Shown piece after piece: positions 17,106 through 26,778 of a stretch of 64,000 bases of DNA; positions within the stretch are counted from its first letter, which is position 1; each line of letters opens with the position of its first letter. The notes under the pieces are model-generated. The model saw nothing but the letters and a program-made list of their open reading frames with translations, did no database searches and had not been told where the DNA came from. A program made the position numbers and the translations under genes. This DNA is from Aquimarina sp040786285 (GTDB lineage Bacteria; Bacteroidota; Bacteroidia; Flavobacteriales; Flavobacteriaceae). The stretch covers positions 1 to 64,000 of the forward strand of contig NZ_JBFMKQ010000005.1 in NCBI RefSeq assembly GCF_040786285.1. Direction: 5' to 3'.

Positions 17106-17654
17106 ATGATTAACGTTGGCGATATAGTATCGGTGTTAGATGAACCGATCACAGGAAAGGTAATTTCTATAAACTCTGAAGAAGTTACTATAGCAACTGA
17201 AGATGGTTTTGATATGACTTTTTTTATCAACGAAGTGGTTAAGATTCAATCAGGAGAGATGATTATTCCTTCTTATGAAGAAGTGCATAGAAACCTACAG
17301 GAAAAAGAAATCTTCAAGAAGAAACCTAAGCGACCAGCTCCAAAACCGAAGGAGCGGCATTTACCACCAATGGAGGTTGATTTGCATATTCATAAGTTAG
17401 TAAAATCGACTAAAGGCATGGCTAATCATGATATGGTTAATTTACAATTAGATACGGCAAAAAGACAGTTAGATTTTGCAATTAGCAAGCGTATTCCTAA
17501 AGTAATTTTTATTCATGGTGTGGGTCAGGGAGTTCTTAAAGAAGAACTGAAATACCTCTTTGGGAGATATGATAATGTAAGAACATCTGATGCCGATTAT
17601 AAAAAATATGGATTAGGCGCTATGGAAATCTATATTATTCAGAATCCAAATTAA
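17106..17654 (+). CDS. Smr/MutS2 C-terminal-like domain protein
   Basis: The 182-residue protein has an N-terminal KOW/SH3-like barrel (about residues 3-55: V-G-D-I-V-S-V-L-D-E, G-K-V-I-S-I), a Lys/Pro-rich linker (about 68-88), and a C-terminal Smr domain with E-V-D-L-H-I-H and the nuclease-associated I-H-G-V-G-Q-G loop. Stand-alone Smr proteins nick DNA or act on collided ribosomes; in Bacteroidota this N-terminal extension is common (DUF2027-like). It converges with the next lipoprotein gene with only 5 bases between stops and no visible terminator. Confidence 0.82.
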   Translation: MINVGDIVSVLDEPITGKVISINSEEVTIATEDGFDMTFFINEVVKIQSGEMIIPSYEEVHRNLQEKEIFKKKPKRPAPKPKERHLPPMEVDLHIHKLVKSTKGMANHDMVNLQLDTAKRQLDFAISKRIPKVIFIHGVGQGVLKEELKYLFGRYDNVRTSDADYKKYGLGAMEIYIIQNPN

Positions 17655-17659
17655 TTATA

Positions 17660-18670
17660 TTATTCAATACTAATTTCTTCTGTTCCTAATACAAGTGTTT
17701 CTATCTGTACAGGGTTCCCACTGCCTTCTAGTGCTATATTTTTCATTGTATAGGTACGTCTAAATCTCCTTTTATTGTCTACAGGGTCTAATTCTTGGTA
17801 ACTTATCTCAATAGAACCAGTATTGCTTGTAAGCTCTCTGGTTACAGATATAGAGCCTGGGAGATTATTATTACATAAAGACTCTGCTGTGTCAGCTTCG
17901 GGAATGGAAGTATCGAACTCTCTATATACCAATTGATTAGAAGCTGTGCTTAATTCGATAGTTTCGATTTGGTCTTCAGAGATATTTCCTGCTAAAGGGG
18001 TGATCTCAAAAGTGGTGCTTGTAAAGTCTAGAGTAATGGCTTTATTAGCTTCTGCATTCAAAGTATATAAAGTAAAAGTGTCTGTAACAGTTTCTGGGCA
18101 AATTTGCAGCTCTCCGGTAAAATCTATAGACACATCAGCATCAATTATATCACTACCTAAGACCAATAACTCGTTGCGAATAACAATTCCGTTACCTATT
18201 AATGTTGCATTTCTTACTACTACAGTACGGGTATATCTTCTTTGAGTGTTTGATGTAGGGTCTAATTCCTCATAGCTAACCTCCATAATCCCATCAGAAC
18301 TTATTAATTCTTCAGTAATTGTAATATCACTAGAAGGAATGCTGCTACAGAAATAATCAGAACCAGTAATTGCAGAGCTAAATTCTCTATATATTAATTG
18401 ATTACTGTCATCATTAAGTGTTATTGTGGTTGGAGTGGTAACCGAAATATCATTGACTTCGGGTGTAATATCAAATGTTGGACTAGTGAAATTTACGGAT
18501 AATGAACGATTGATATCATCATCGATCTTGTAAAAAACAAAAGTATTATCATTAAGATTCGAACAATTCTCTAAAGAAGCATCAAAATTGGTGTCATTTT
18601 CAATAATATCTCCTTCACTGCAATTAGTTAATAGTAAAGTAAAAATTATAAGACAAAAAACTTTATTCAT
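17660..18670 (-). CDS. Surface lipoprotein with two tandem copies of an unnamed domain
   Basis: A lipoprotein signal (L-L-T-N-C, Cys 17) is followed by S-E-G-D, which resembles the Bacteroidota lipoprotein surface-export signal. The mature part consists of two clear tandem copies of one domain, about residues 30-172 and 180-334. Each copy has an aromatic opening (F-V-F-Y-K-I or F-T-L-Y-T-L), a central Asn-Gln-Leu-x-Tyr-Arg-Glu-Phe motif, a Cys-containing turn, an I-T-x-E-L-x-S stretch, and a Y-x-E-L-D-P motif before a basic strand (R-R-Y-T-R-T or R-F-R-R-T-Y). I do not recognise the family. The neighbouring lipoprotein carries a third copy. Function is unknown, likely surface binding or structural. 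Confidence 0.65.
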   Translation of the reverse strand: MNKVFCLIIFTLLLTNCSEGDIIENDTNFDASLENCSNLNDNTFVFYKIDDDINRSLSVNFTSPTFDITPEVNDISVTTPTTITLNDDSNQLIYREFSSAITGSDYFCSSIPSSDITITEELISSDGIMEVSYEELDPTSNTQRRYTRTVVVRNATLIGNGIVIRNELLVLGSDIIDADVSIDFTGELQICPETVTDTFTLYTLNAEANKAITLDFTSTTFEITPLAGNISEDQIETIELSTASNQLVYREFDTSIPEADTAESLCNNNLPGSISVTRELTSNTGSIEISYQELDPVDNKRRFRRTYTMKNIALEGSGNPVQIETLVLGTEEISIE

Positions 18671-18691
18671 ATCATACTAATATTTTCCAGA

Positions 18692-19693
18692 CTACATTTT
18701 TTTTGTGGTCTTGGGAATGGTAACATCTCTAAAGCCAAATGAAAAATTATCATCTTCAAAATTTTGGTTGCTACCATTAAAAATAATGTTGTTAATCGTT
18801 ACAGTAGTTCTAAAAGTTGTTTGGATAGTATTGTCTAAACTAGGACTTATATCACTGTTGTCGTTGTTTTGATCGCTTTCAGAATCGGTATCTAAATAAT
18901 TGGCAATACCATCATTATCATCATCGTCATCTTTAGGGTTTCCGTTACCATTGGTGTCTTCATTGATCGTTAGAATCCCATCGTTGTCATCGTCGTTGTC
19001 AAGGTAGTCAGGAGTTCCATCATTATCATAATCATCATCCCTTGGGTTACCATTATTATTAAAATCTTCATTAATAGTAAGTATACCATCGTTGTCATCA
19101 TCTGGGTCGAGATAATCATCAAGTGAATCACCATCTGTGTTTCTTAGATCATCATTGTCTGGGATACCATTAGATAATTCTACACTGGTCAAAATATTAT
19201 CATTATCATCATCTTGATCCTTAAAATCAGGAATACCATCATTATCGGTATCATTATTACCTTCATCTTCAGCCGCGACACCATCACTATCATCTTCTTC
19301 AATAATTTCGGTAATTATTTCTGAAGTACCTGATGCACCGATTAATTCTTCTGTTATTAAAATGTTACTTGGTGGAATGTTGGAGCAATAGTAATCTGCA
19401 GTAATTCCTATATTAAATTGTCTATAGATTAAATTGTTTGTTTCATTATTTAACTCAATAAATAGGGGAGTATCTGAAGCAATTGTATCTGAGAACGTTT
19501 CACTAATAAAGTTGTACGAAATCGCTTCATTAATAGTTTGATTTATCTTAAAAAAAACGAACTCATTTTGTTTTGCTCCATTGCATAATTGAAGATCGAC
19601 ATCATCAAACTCAAAACTGGTAATAAGGATATCGCCATCATCACAAGATGATAGTATTACTAAAGAAAAAAGAAAGTAAAGAAGCTTTTTCAC
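18692..19693 (-). CDS. Surface lipoprotein: same domain split by thrombospondin-type-3-like calcium-binding repeats
   Basis: The lipobox is I-L-S-S-C (Cys 17), followed by D-D-G-D, a likely surface-export signal. Residues about 29-131 match the first part of the domain found twice in the downstream gene (F-V-F-F-K-I, N-N-L-I-Y-R-Q-F, I-T-E-E-L-I). Residues about 133-285 are an Asp/Asn-rich insert with about six D-x-D/N-x-D-G repeats (such as D-N-D-G-I-P-D and D-D-D-N-D-G-I-L-T), the pattern of thrombospondin type 3 calcium-binding repeats. The domain then resumes at about 288 (T-T-F-R-T-T-V-T-I-N-N-I-I-F-N-G-S). The gene lies 21 bases upstream of its paralogue and is probably cotranscribed. 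Confidence 0.65.
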   Translation of the reverse strand: MKKLLYFLFSLVILSSCDDGDILITSFEFDDVDLQLCNGAKQNEFVFFKINQTINEAISYNFISETFSDTIASDTPLFIELNNETNNLIYRQFNIGITADYYCSNIPPSNILITEELIGASGTSEIITEIIEEDDSDGVAAEDEGNNDTDNDGIPDFKDQDDDNDNILTSVELSNGIPDNDDLRNTDGDSLDDYLDPDDDNDGILTINEDFNNNGNPRDDDYDNDGTPDYLDNDDDNDGILTINEDTNGNGNPKDDDDDNDGIANYLDTDSESDQNNDNSDISPSLDNTIQTTFRTTVTINNIIFNGSNQNFEDDNFSFGFRDVTIPKTTKKM

Positions 19694-19957
19694 GTATTTA
19701 AAAGGTATTGATTTTTTGTGTTAGACTCATCAGTTTTATAGTAAAGACGACATAAAAAAGTGAATGTTTACACCTGTCGATATTTTAACAAATTTTGACA
19801 AAAGTAAAGCAATTGAAAGATTATAACGAGTCTGGTTGAAAATAATTTTATTTAAACTAGTTTTGTAACCATAAAAATGAGGATAGTTTAAAAAACATAG
19901 CCTATTTTTATAGAAATTTTTCACATATCTGTTTAAACGATTAATTTATTGAATTTA

Positions 19958-21106
19958 ATGCAAAAAGTTTATTTCGATAGCGCCGCAACCACTAAAATAC
20001 GACCAGAGGTCGTTACAAAAATGGTTTCTGTTTTAAATGAGGATTATGGAAACCCATCGTCTACCCATGGATTTGGTAGATCGGCTAAAAACCATATAGA
20101 GCAAGCTCGTAAAAATATTGCGAATTACCTTGGGGTAAAAGCATCAGAAATTATTTTTACATCGGGAGGGACTGAAGCTGATAACCTGGCGATTAATAGT
20201 GCAGTAAGAGATCTAAAAGTTCAACATATTATCACGTCTAAGATAGAGCATCATGCAGTTTTGCATACGGTGCAAGAAATAGAAACTCGTTTTGGAATTA
20301 ACGTAAGTTACGTGAATATAGACAAGGATGGTGCTATAGATTATAAACATTTAGAATCCTTACTAAAGACTTCTAATGAGAAAACTTTAGTAAGTCTTAT
20401 GCATGTTAATAATGAGGTAGGTACTATATTAGATATACAGCGAGTTGGTAATTTATGTGAAAAATATGAGTCCCTTTTTCATAGTGACATGGTGCAGTCT
20501 ATAGGACATTTAGAAGTGAATCTAAATGAACTAAATATTGATTTTACTGCAGTTAGTGCTCATAAGTTTCATGGCCCCAAAGGAGTTGGGTTTGCTTATA
20601 TTCGTAAGAATTCTGGATTAAAACCATTAATCTTTGGGGGAGAACAGGAGAGAGGCTACCGAGCAGGAACCGAATGTGTGCATAATATTGCAGGGATGGA
20701 TGAAGCACTACGCTTAGCATATGAAAACATAGACGTAGAAAAGAGCTATATTATTGACCTTAAACATTATTTTATTGATACCCTTAAGCAGAATATAGAA
20801 GGGGTTAAGTTTAATGCTAAGTGCTGTGATCATGAGCATAGTACATATACTTTGATTAATATTTGTTTGCCTGTCTCTACGGAAAAAGCAGGTATATTAT
20901 TATTTCATTTAGATATCAATGGGATTGCCTGTTCTAAAGGAAGCGCATGCCAAAGCGGAAGCAGTAAGGGATCACATGTGCTGACAGAGATTCTTTCTGA
21001 AGAAGATTTAGAGAAACCTTCGGTGCGGTTTTCTTTTTCAAAGTATAACACCAAAGAAGAAGTGGATTATGTTGTAGACGTGTTAAAAAAGTTTATGATT
21101 GATTAA
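19958..21106 (+). CDS. Cysteine desulfurase (NifS/IscS family)
   Basis: The protein of 382 residues is a class V PLP aminotransferase of the IscS/NifS group. It starts V-Y-F-D-S-A-A-T-T, has the T-S-G-G-T-E-A-D-N motif and the PLP lysine in S-A-H-K-F-H-G-P-K-G, and places the catalytic cysteine in the loop S-K-G-S-A-C-Q-S-G. It takes sulfur from cysteine for iron-sulfur cluster or thiolation pathways. The TTG at 19949 is also in frame, but the ATG at 19958 gives the normal family start. No iscU or other Fe-S assembly genes lie nearby; flavobacteria usually also carry a separate SufS, so this may supply sulfur for tRNA modification. Confidence 0.9.
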   Translation: MQKVYFDSAATTKIRPEVVTKMVSVLNEDYGNPSSTHGFGRSAKNHIEQARKNIANYLGVKASEIIFTSGGTEADNLAINSAVRDLKVQHIITSKIEHHAVLHTVQEIETRFGINVSYVNIDKDGAIDYKHLESLLKTSNEKTLVSLMHVNNEVGTILDIQRVGNLCEKYESLFHSDMVQSIGHLEVNLNELNIDFTAVSAHKFHGPKGVGFAYIRKNSGLKPLIFGGEQERGYRAGTECVHNIAGMDEALRLAYENIDVEKSYIIDLKHYFIDTLKQNIEGVKFNAKCCDHEHSTYTLINICLPVSTEKAGILLFHLDINGIACSKGSACQSGSSKGSHVLTEILSEEDLEKPSVRFSFSKYNTKEEVDYVVDVLKKFMID

Positions 21107-21108
21107 CG

Positions 21109-21209
21109 TTTTACTCGACAATTGAGATTTAAATGCTCTGAGGCTTGCCTCGAAATCAAAATTATTTTCCAACCAATGCCTCGCTGGCTTGCCTCGAGGT
21201 AGTTTACTA
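21109..21209 (+). repeat. 101-bp structured intergenic repeat, copy 1
   Basis: This copy begins TTTTACTCGACAATTGAG and ends AGGTAGTTTACTA. It has three potential hairpins: CTCGACAATTGAG (one G-U pair), GAGGC-TT-GCCTC, and CCTCG...CGAGG near the 3' end. Copies 2 (51118-51218) and 3 (57312-57412) are the same length and about 90% identical, all in the same orientation. It lies 2 bases after the cysteine desulfurase stop, in the convergent gap with the TonB receptor gene. Confidence 0.9.
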
Positions 21210-21228
21210 TTTGAAACTTTAAAAAAAC

Positions 21229-23700
21229 TTAAAATTTCATTCCTAATCGTACGTTAAAAACTCTAGGAGTTAAAAAATTGGGTATAGCAAATTGTCTTTG
21301 ACTAGAAGCGTCTCTAACAAAAGTATTGGTAATAGAGTTTTGGTTATCAAAGATATTGTAGATCTCAAAACCAAAACTAAGTTCTCTAAAAGCATTTATA
21401 AAATGACCTTCTCGAAGTCTTTTGTTTTGATCCACCACAACATAAGATATCCCCAGATCGGCTCTTCTATAATCCCGCAATCTGGTCTGAAAATCGTATG
21501 GATCTGCATAACTAGGTGATCCTCCTGGGACTCCCGTTTGATATACCATATTTAGGTACATCTTTAAATTAGGAATCGAAGGCACATAATCCTGAAAGAG
21601 CGCTCCGATTTTTAATCTTTGATCTGTAGGTCGGGAAATGTAACCTCTGTCATCAATGTTTTCTTCAGTTTTCAAGTACCCTAAACTCACCCAGCTTTCG
21701 GTACCGGGTACGAACTCTCCATTAAGTCGAAGATCTAATCCTTGAGCATAAGCCTCGGCATTATTTCTTGCACGATATCGAATTCGTACATTCTCAATAG
21801 TATAAGGGTTTACATCGGTTAACTTTTTATAATATATTTCTGTAGTTAGCTTAAAGGGTCTATTCCACATCTTAAAACTGTAGTCATTACCTAGAACTAG
21901 GTGTATAGATTGCTGGGCCTTAACTTCTGGACGTATTGAACCTAAAGAGTCTCTTAGTTCTCTGTAAAAAGGAGGTTGATGGTAAAAACCTCCAGAAGCT
22001 CTAAAGATCATGTCGGCTTTCCAGTTGGGTTTGATAGCAACTTGACCTCTTGGGCTAAATACAATTTGAGAATCAGAACTGTTAACCGTTTCTCCAGAAA
22101 TATTCCAGTTATGAGCTCTTACACCAATGTTAGCCCAAATTTCGGTTTCCTTAATGTTAGAGCGAATATTATATTGAACATAGCCAGAAATTCTATCAAT
22201 TTTTGCCATATTAATAGCTCTGGCATTGGTAAAAGGAACAATCGGACTAGCAAAAGGAGTGTAGGGTTGGTCATTTACAAAATCTGATACAGGAGGTCTT
22301 ATAGAAAATCCGGCCGAATCTACAATTTCATACTCTTGTAATCGGTCTCTAATATCTTCTGACGTATATTTTATCCCCCAATCGAACTGATGCTTGCCTG
22401 CGATATAGGTTCCTTTATGTTCTGCATTAAATATAAGAGCATCTAAGTCATTTCTTGCATGCGTTAATTGTGAACCTACACCTTCACTAAACACTACTTC
22501 TCCTAAATCCTCGCTGCCTATATCGGTGTTTACAGTACCTAAAGCGTATGATGCAAAGATATCGTAATATTCTTGTTCTTGTGTTTGATATCCAGAGGCT
22601 ATTAATTTTAGTGTTAAATTGTCATTTACACGATAGGTTCCCTTTAATGCTCCAAAATAAGTATCATATCGATCCCTTTCTTCACCGTCATAAACAACAG
22701 TTAACGCTTGAGCATTTTGTAATGTTCCAAAATTGACTTGTTCTCTTAAGGGTTCGTAGTCATAGGTGTTAATTGCTAAATTACCTAAAAATCCTAATTC
22801 AAATTTGTTGGTGATATTATAAGAAATATAGGTTTGTACATCGGCAAACCTTGGCTGAAAGTTAGTTTCGGTATTTCTGGCATCTACTAGTAAACTATTA
22901 TCTCTATATCGCACCCCTACGATAGCTGCCAGTTTTTTGTTTTTAGAAATACCTTCGGCAGAAAGGCTTCCACCTAGTAAGCTTAAATTTGCAGTGGTTC
23001 CTAATCGAGTAGGTCTTTTATAGGTGATGTCTAAAACTGAAGAAAGTTTATCTCCATACTTTGATTGAAAACCTCCTGCAGAAAAATCTACATTTCTCAC
23101 TAAATCGGTATTCACAAAACTTAATCCTTCTTGTTGCCCTGATCTAATCAAAAATGGCCTGTATACCTCGATCTCATTTACATAGACCAGATTTTCATCA
23201 AAGTTACCGCCTCGCACAGAATACTGGGTACTTAATTCATTATTAGAACTAACGCCTGGTAAGCTTTTAAGTAATCCTTCTACACCAGCATTGGCCGAGG
23301 GAGTTGTTCTAATGGTTTCTGGATCCAGGGTGGTTATTCCTTCTACTACTTTTCGTTCTCTACCTGATATTACGACTTCACTTATTTGTTCTACATTGGT
23401 TTTTAAAACAGGATTAAGCTCATATTCCTGGTCTTCTTCGAGATTAATTTTAAATTGAACATCTTTTAATCCAAGATGCGATATTATAATTTCAACCTCT
23501 TGATTAGCAGGGATACTAAGTTGGTATACTCCGTTTTCATCTGATTCGGTTCCCTGGGTATTATACGTAATATTAGCACCTTGTATTGGGAAATTATCCT
23601 CGCCTAGAATCACCCCTTTTAGAGTTGCGGTCTGTGCTACAGAAGAAAAACTGATTATTGTAATAAATACGGTGAAAAGAAGTAAGGTTTTATTTTTCAA
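21229..23700 (-). CDS. TonB-dependent outer-membrane receptor with carboxypeptidase-D-like N-terminal domain
   Basis: The 823-residue product has a signal peptide (cut near S-S-V-A-Q), a CarboxypepD_reg-like domain (about residues 24-100, with G-A-N-I-T-Y-N-T-Q-G-T and D-E-N-G-V-Y-Q-L), a plug domain (V-R-G-G-N-F-D-E-N-L-V-Y-V-N-E-I near residues 165-180) and a 22-strand-type barrel ending with an aromatic strand (V-F-N-V-R-L-G-M-K-F). It is not of the SusC type, as there is no SusD partner. It would import a large ligand energised by TonB; the ligand is unknown. It follows the M23 peptidase gene by 12 bases, an arrangement that suggests co-expression of envelope functions. Confidence 0.9.
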   Translation of the reverse strand: MKNKTLLLFTVFITIISFSSVAQTATLKGVILGEDNFPIQGANITYNTQGTESDENGVYQLSIPANQEVEIIISHLGLKDVQFKINLEEDQEYELNPVLKTNVEQISEVVISGRERKVVEGITTLDPETIRTTPSANAGVEGLLKSLPGVSSNNELSTQYSVRGGNFDENLVYVNEIEVYRPFLIRSGQQEGLSFVNTDLVRNVDFSAGGFQSKYGDKLSSVLDITYKRPTRLGTTANLSLLGGSLSAEGISKNKKLAAIVGVRYRDNSLLVDARNTETNFQPRFADVQTYISYNITNKFELGFLGNLAINTYDYEPLREQVNFGTLQNAQALTVVYDGEERDRYDTYFGALKGTYRVNDNLTLKLIASGYQTQEQEYYDIFASYALGTVNTDIGSEDLGEVVFSEGVGSQLTHARNDLDALIFNAEHKGTYIAGKHQFDWGIKYTSEDIRDRLQEYEIVDSAGFSIRPPVSDFVNDQPYTPFASPIVPFTNARAINMAKIDRISGYVQYNIRSNIKETEIWANIGVRAHNWNISGETVNSSDSQIVFSPRGQVAIKPNWKADMIFRASGGFYHQPPFYRELRDSLGSIRPEVKAQQSIHLVLGNDYSFKMWNRPFKLTTEIYYKKLTDVNPYTIENVRIRYRARNNAEAYAQGLDLRLNGEFVPGTESWVSLGYLKTEENIDDRGYISRPTDQRLKIGALFQDYVPSIPNLKMYLNMVYQTGVPGGSPSYADPYDFQTRLRDYRRADLGISYVVVDQNKRLREGHFINAFRELSFGFEIYNIFDNQNSITNTFVRDASSQRQFAIPNFLTPRVFNVRLGMKF

Positions 23701-23712
23701 AAAAAAGAGTAT

Positions 23713-25401
23713 TTAAGGTTTTCTATAGAATGTAGTTTCAAATGTAGCTCTGTTACCAATATTATCTAACACAACAAGTTTAAAATTATTTTCTGAATCG
23801 GTATTAATTTTATCATTAAAATCATAAACTAACATTCCTGTCTTATAATCATACTCCATTAAAATGAACTTTCCATTTATCGTAGCTCTGTAACTTTTAA
23901 TTCCTGATTCTGAATCGTTTATTTTAACTTTAAGGTGGGTTTCTTTAGAGATCCATTTTTTGCCAGAAACATTAATGGGGACAATGGTAGGCTTTTGATG
24001 GTCTGAAAATAAAGAGTACGTTCCAAAAGTACGTGTTCTGGTAGAAAATCTATTTCCCTTTTTATACGTTCTAGAGAAATACACTTTTTTCTTACCATTA
24101 ACTCTACCTATGTACAATTTTTTCTTATCCTCTTCTTTGTAATGTGATACATCAAAAACCAATGTCATGTTTTTATGTAATGGAGTTGTGTTATCATGTA
24201 TTTTTGCCGTTTCTCCATTGACCGATATATCTAAGTACGTATTTTTATATAAACTTCCTTTCGGAATTAAAAGATCAAAAATCCCAGAACTATACGTGTA
24301 ATTTTCATTTGACTGAGCATAGTTTTGGGTTGTAAGAGTTTCAGTTTTTGTGATAGAATCAGTAAGCTTTCCTTGTACGGGGACATGAATTACGGTGGTG
24401 TTATTTTTATAATCCTCAACATAGATCTTGTAGGTATAGGAAAGGCTATCCTGGATGTCGATAAAACCATTATTTATTTTGTTCTTATAAATGGTTAGGG
24501 GATTGTTTTTTTCTACAAAGAGTTTAGTTATCCGGCTTCTGTTTTTTTTGAAATATGCATAGTCAATGAGTCGGTTAATGTATCGGGTTTCAGCAAACGA
24601 AAAACGATTCATTTCTAATGTAAAGTTCTCTTGACCATTAATTTCTGTAGCTATTTTGTATACTCCATTACTATTGGCGGCAAGATCTTGTTTGTCAATT
24701 GTTGAAATTCCGAAACCAATTTCTCCAAATGCATGCAAACTTTCGGCTTTTAGACTCCCGTCTTCTTGAGGGGATAATCTTAATTTTATAGGTTCTTGAG
24801 CGCCATTAACATGTGCGTTTTTATCTACACTATATACCCAAAGACTATTTACAATAGGTTTTTTAGTGTCTTTTATATCGATCCCGAAAAGCATTGGGTT
24901 CATGGGGCGGGCTTTTGCATCCCTAATTTCAAAATGCAGATGGGGTCCAGAACTTCCTCCTGTATTTCCGCTATAGGCAATCACATCACCTTGTTTTACC
25001 ATTAATGAGCCAGACTTAGGAAAAAGTTCTATCTCGTAAGATTCTTTGGCGTACTGTCTCTTTTTAACAAAGGCCTCTATCTCTGGAGAAAATTGTTTAA
25101 GATGTGCATACACAGTAGTATGACCATTGGGATGTGCAATGTACATAGCTTTACCATAACCACCATGAGAAACTTTTATACGGCTTACCCTTCCTGAAGC
25201 CGATGCATATACATTAAGTCCTTCTTCTCCATTAGTTTTCATGTCTATTCCAGAATGAAAATGATTTGATCGTAATTCTCCAAAGGTTCCAGAAATCACT
25301 AAAGGTATATCTAGCGGATGGATGAAGTAATCTTTTGCAATTTTCTCCTGGCTGTAGCAAATTGAAAAACCAAATAGTATGAAAATTAGTATTGAACGCA
25401 T
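23713..25401 (-). CDS. Secreted M23 family metallopeptidase
   Basis: A signal peptide (M-R-S-I-L-I-F-I-L-F-G, cut near C-Y-S-Q) precedes a zinc-dependent M23 (lysostaphin/LytM) domain at about residues 40-180, with the metal ligands in H-F-H-S-G-I-D (His-x-x-x-Asp) and G-P-H-L-H-F-E (His-x-His). A G-Y-G-K-A-M-Y-I-A-H segment completes the fold. The C-terminal 380 residues are beta-rich, with no recognised domain. The enzyme probably cuts peptidoglycan cross-bridges in the periplasm. It lies 12 bases upstream of the TonB receptor gene, and both are likely one transcript. Confidence 0.9.
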   Translation of the reverse strand: MRSILIFILFGFSICYSQEKIAKDYFIHPLDIPLVISGTFGELRSNHFHSGIDMKTNGEEGLNVYASASGRVSRIKVSHGGYGKAMYIAHPNGHTTVYAHLKQFSPEIEAFVKKRQYAKESYEIELFPKSGSLMVKQGDVIAYSGNTGGSSGPHLHFEIRDAKARPMNPMLFGIDIKDTKKPIVNSLWVYSVDKNAHVNGAQEPIKLRLSPQEDGSLKAESLHAFGEIGFGISTIDKQDLAANSNGVYKIATEINGQENFTLEMNRFSFAETRYINRLIDYAYFKKNRSRITKLFVEKNNPLTIYKNKINNGFIDIQDSLSYTYKIYVEDYKNNTTVIHVPVQGKLTDSITKTETLTTQNYAQSNENYTYSSGIFDLLIPKGSLYKNTYLDISVNGETAKIHDNTTPLHKNMTLVFDVSHYKEEDKKKLYIGRVNGKKKVYFSRTYKKGNRFSTRTRTFGTYSLFSDHQKPTIVPINVSGKKWISKETHLKVKINDSESGIKSYRATINGKFILMEYDYKTGMLVYDFNDKINTDSENNFKLVVLDNIGNRATFETTFYRKP

Positions 25402-25461
25402 ATAGGGGTAAAAAATAGATGTTTAATAAAACCGTATAAAACTACTTATTTTTTTGGAAGG

Positions 25462-26508
25462 TTATATCTTTTGTATAGCTTGATTTATAGCATCATTAAG
25501 ATATCCTCCAGAAATTATTTTTTTTCTAACCTGATTTACATTTTTTTTCATTTCTAAATACTCTTCTTGTGATAGTTTTTCGAGAATATCACTCAGGTCT
25601 TTTAGATTGGATACAGTTATGCCTATACCATTTTCGAGTATAAAATTGCTTATTGCTGCTTTATCCCAAACAATAACCGGTAAACCACATAAAATATACA
25701 ATGATGTTTTGTGCGGGTTGTTAAATTTTAGATATTGACCATATTGTCCACTACATTCTTCGGTAGAAACGCCATCCCAAACCAAACCAAAGGATCCTTC
25801 TATTTTGTAAGCTACAATATCAGAAGGAAATCCCCCTTTATAGTCTAAAATAGAATCCTCTTTTGAGACTTTAAGTTTGTTATAATCAAAACCAAGACCA
25901 TAAAGGTTCATTTTGAAATTATTTTTCTCTAATGTATCAAGGTCATACATATATGAGTTTTTACCTTCTCCAAAACCACCTGCGTACACTACTTCAAAAG
26001 GTTTTTGCCCGTTGTTGTTGTCATTCTGTTCGGGTAGTCCATTGTCTAATACATAATCAAAGATCCCGAGAACTATAATGGGTATCTGAACATTTTGTTC
26101 TAAGAACCATTTTTTCATCGCTTCATTGTGTACTATAATAACATTAGAAGAAATTATTTTCTTTAGTTCTTTCTCTGCACTACTGGTTCTGCCTTTTAAA
26201 TATCTTACATCATGAACAATAGTGATAATTTGGCACCTTTTTAATCTTGCCACAAACATGACATACTTTCTAAACTTGTTTAGGGGATATTGCGTACAGA
26301 TTGTACTCTTAAAAGGTAAGCGTAATAAGGCAAATGTTATTCCAAAAAAATTCTTTATGGTTCCCTTAGCAGAACTTGGTATTGAAGATTGTTTAAAACC
26401 TAAATTTTTAAACCCCATTCCTGATAAAATGTGCTCACAATCAGTTTTTGCTTTACCGGCGGCATTAAAAAGAGATTTATAATTTCTGGAAATATAATAT
26501 CCTTTCAT
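25462..26508 (-). CDS. Glycosyltransferase, galactofuranosyltransferase/Gtf3-like
   Basis: The 348-residue protein resembles the Gtf3/WbbI-type group of glycosyltransferases. It has an N-terminal acceptor domain (M-K-G-Y-Y-I-S-R-N-Y), a V-H-D-V-R-Y-L-K-G segment matching the family's conserved His-Asp loop, and a C-terminal nucleotide-sugar domain with Y-A-G-G-F-G-E-G-K-N and a G-L-V-W-D-G-V-S motif before the Asn/Pro-His-K region. The divergent neighbour glf makes UDP-galactofuranose, the sugar donor used by members of this family, so a galactofuranosyl transfer to a surface polysaccharide is the best guess. There are no other polysaccharide genes at this locus. Confidence 0.72.
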   Translation of the reverse strand: MKGYYISRNYKSLFNAAGKAKTDCEHILSGMGFKNLGFKQSSIPSSAKGTIKNFFGITFALLRLPFKSTICTQYPLNKFRKYVMFVARLKRCQIITIVHDVRYLKGRTSSAEKELKKIISSNVIIVHNEAMKKWFLEQNVQIPIIVLGIFDYVLDNGLPEQNDNNNGQKPFEVVYAGGFGEGKNSYMYDLDTLEKNNFKMNLYGLGFDYNKLKVSKEDSILDYKGGFPSDIVAYKIEGSFGLVWDGVSTEECSGQYGQYLKFNNPHKTSLYILCGLPVIVWDKAAISNFILENGIGITVSNLKDLSDILEKLSQEEYLEMKKNVNQVRKKIISGGYLNDAINQAIQKI

Positions 26509-26778
26509 CTAATTTTGTTTATTTTTTTAGTTGTTAGATAGTAGTAGCATACAAATCATCCAAGTACGGAGTAAAATAGTAATTATGCCCATTTGATCTA
26601 TCTAAGTAAATTTGCGGAAGGAAAGATACATACATTTTATTTTTTTATACAATATCTTTTTAAGATAATTGCTGTGGATTCTTTTTGAGTAGTCGTATTA
26701 GAAATTAAATAGCTTAAAAAACACTAGTTTTGGCGATAGAAAGTAGTGCAGCTATGGATTTAAACAAAATAAATAAAA

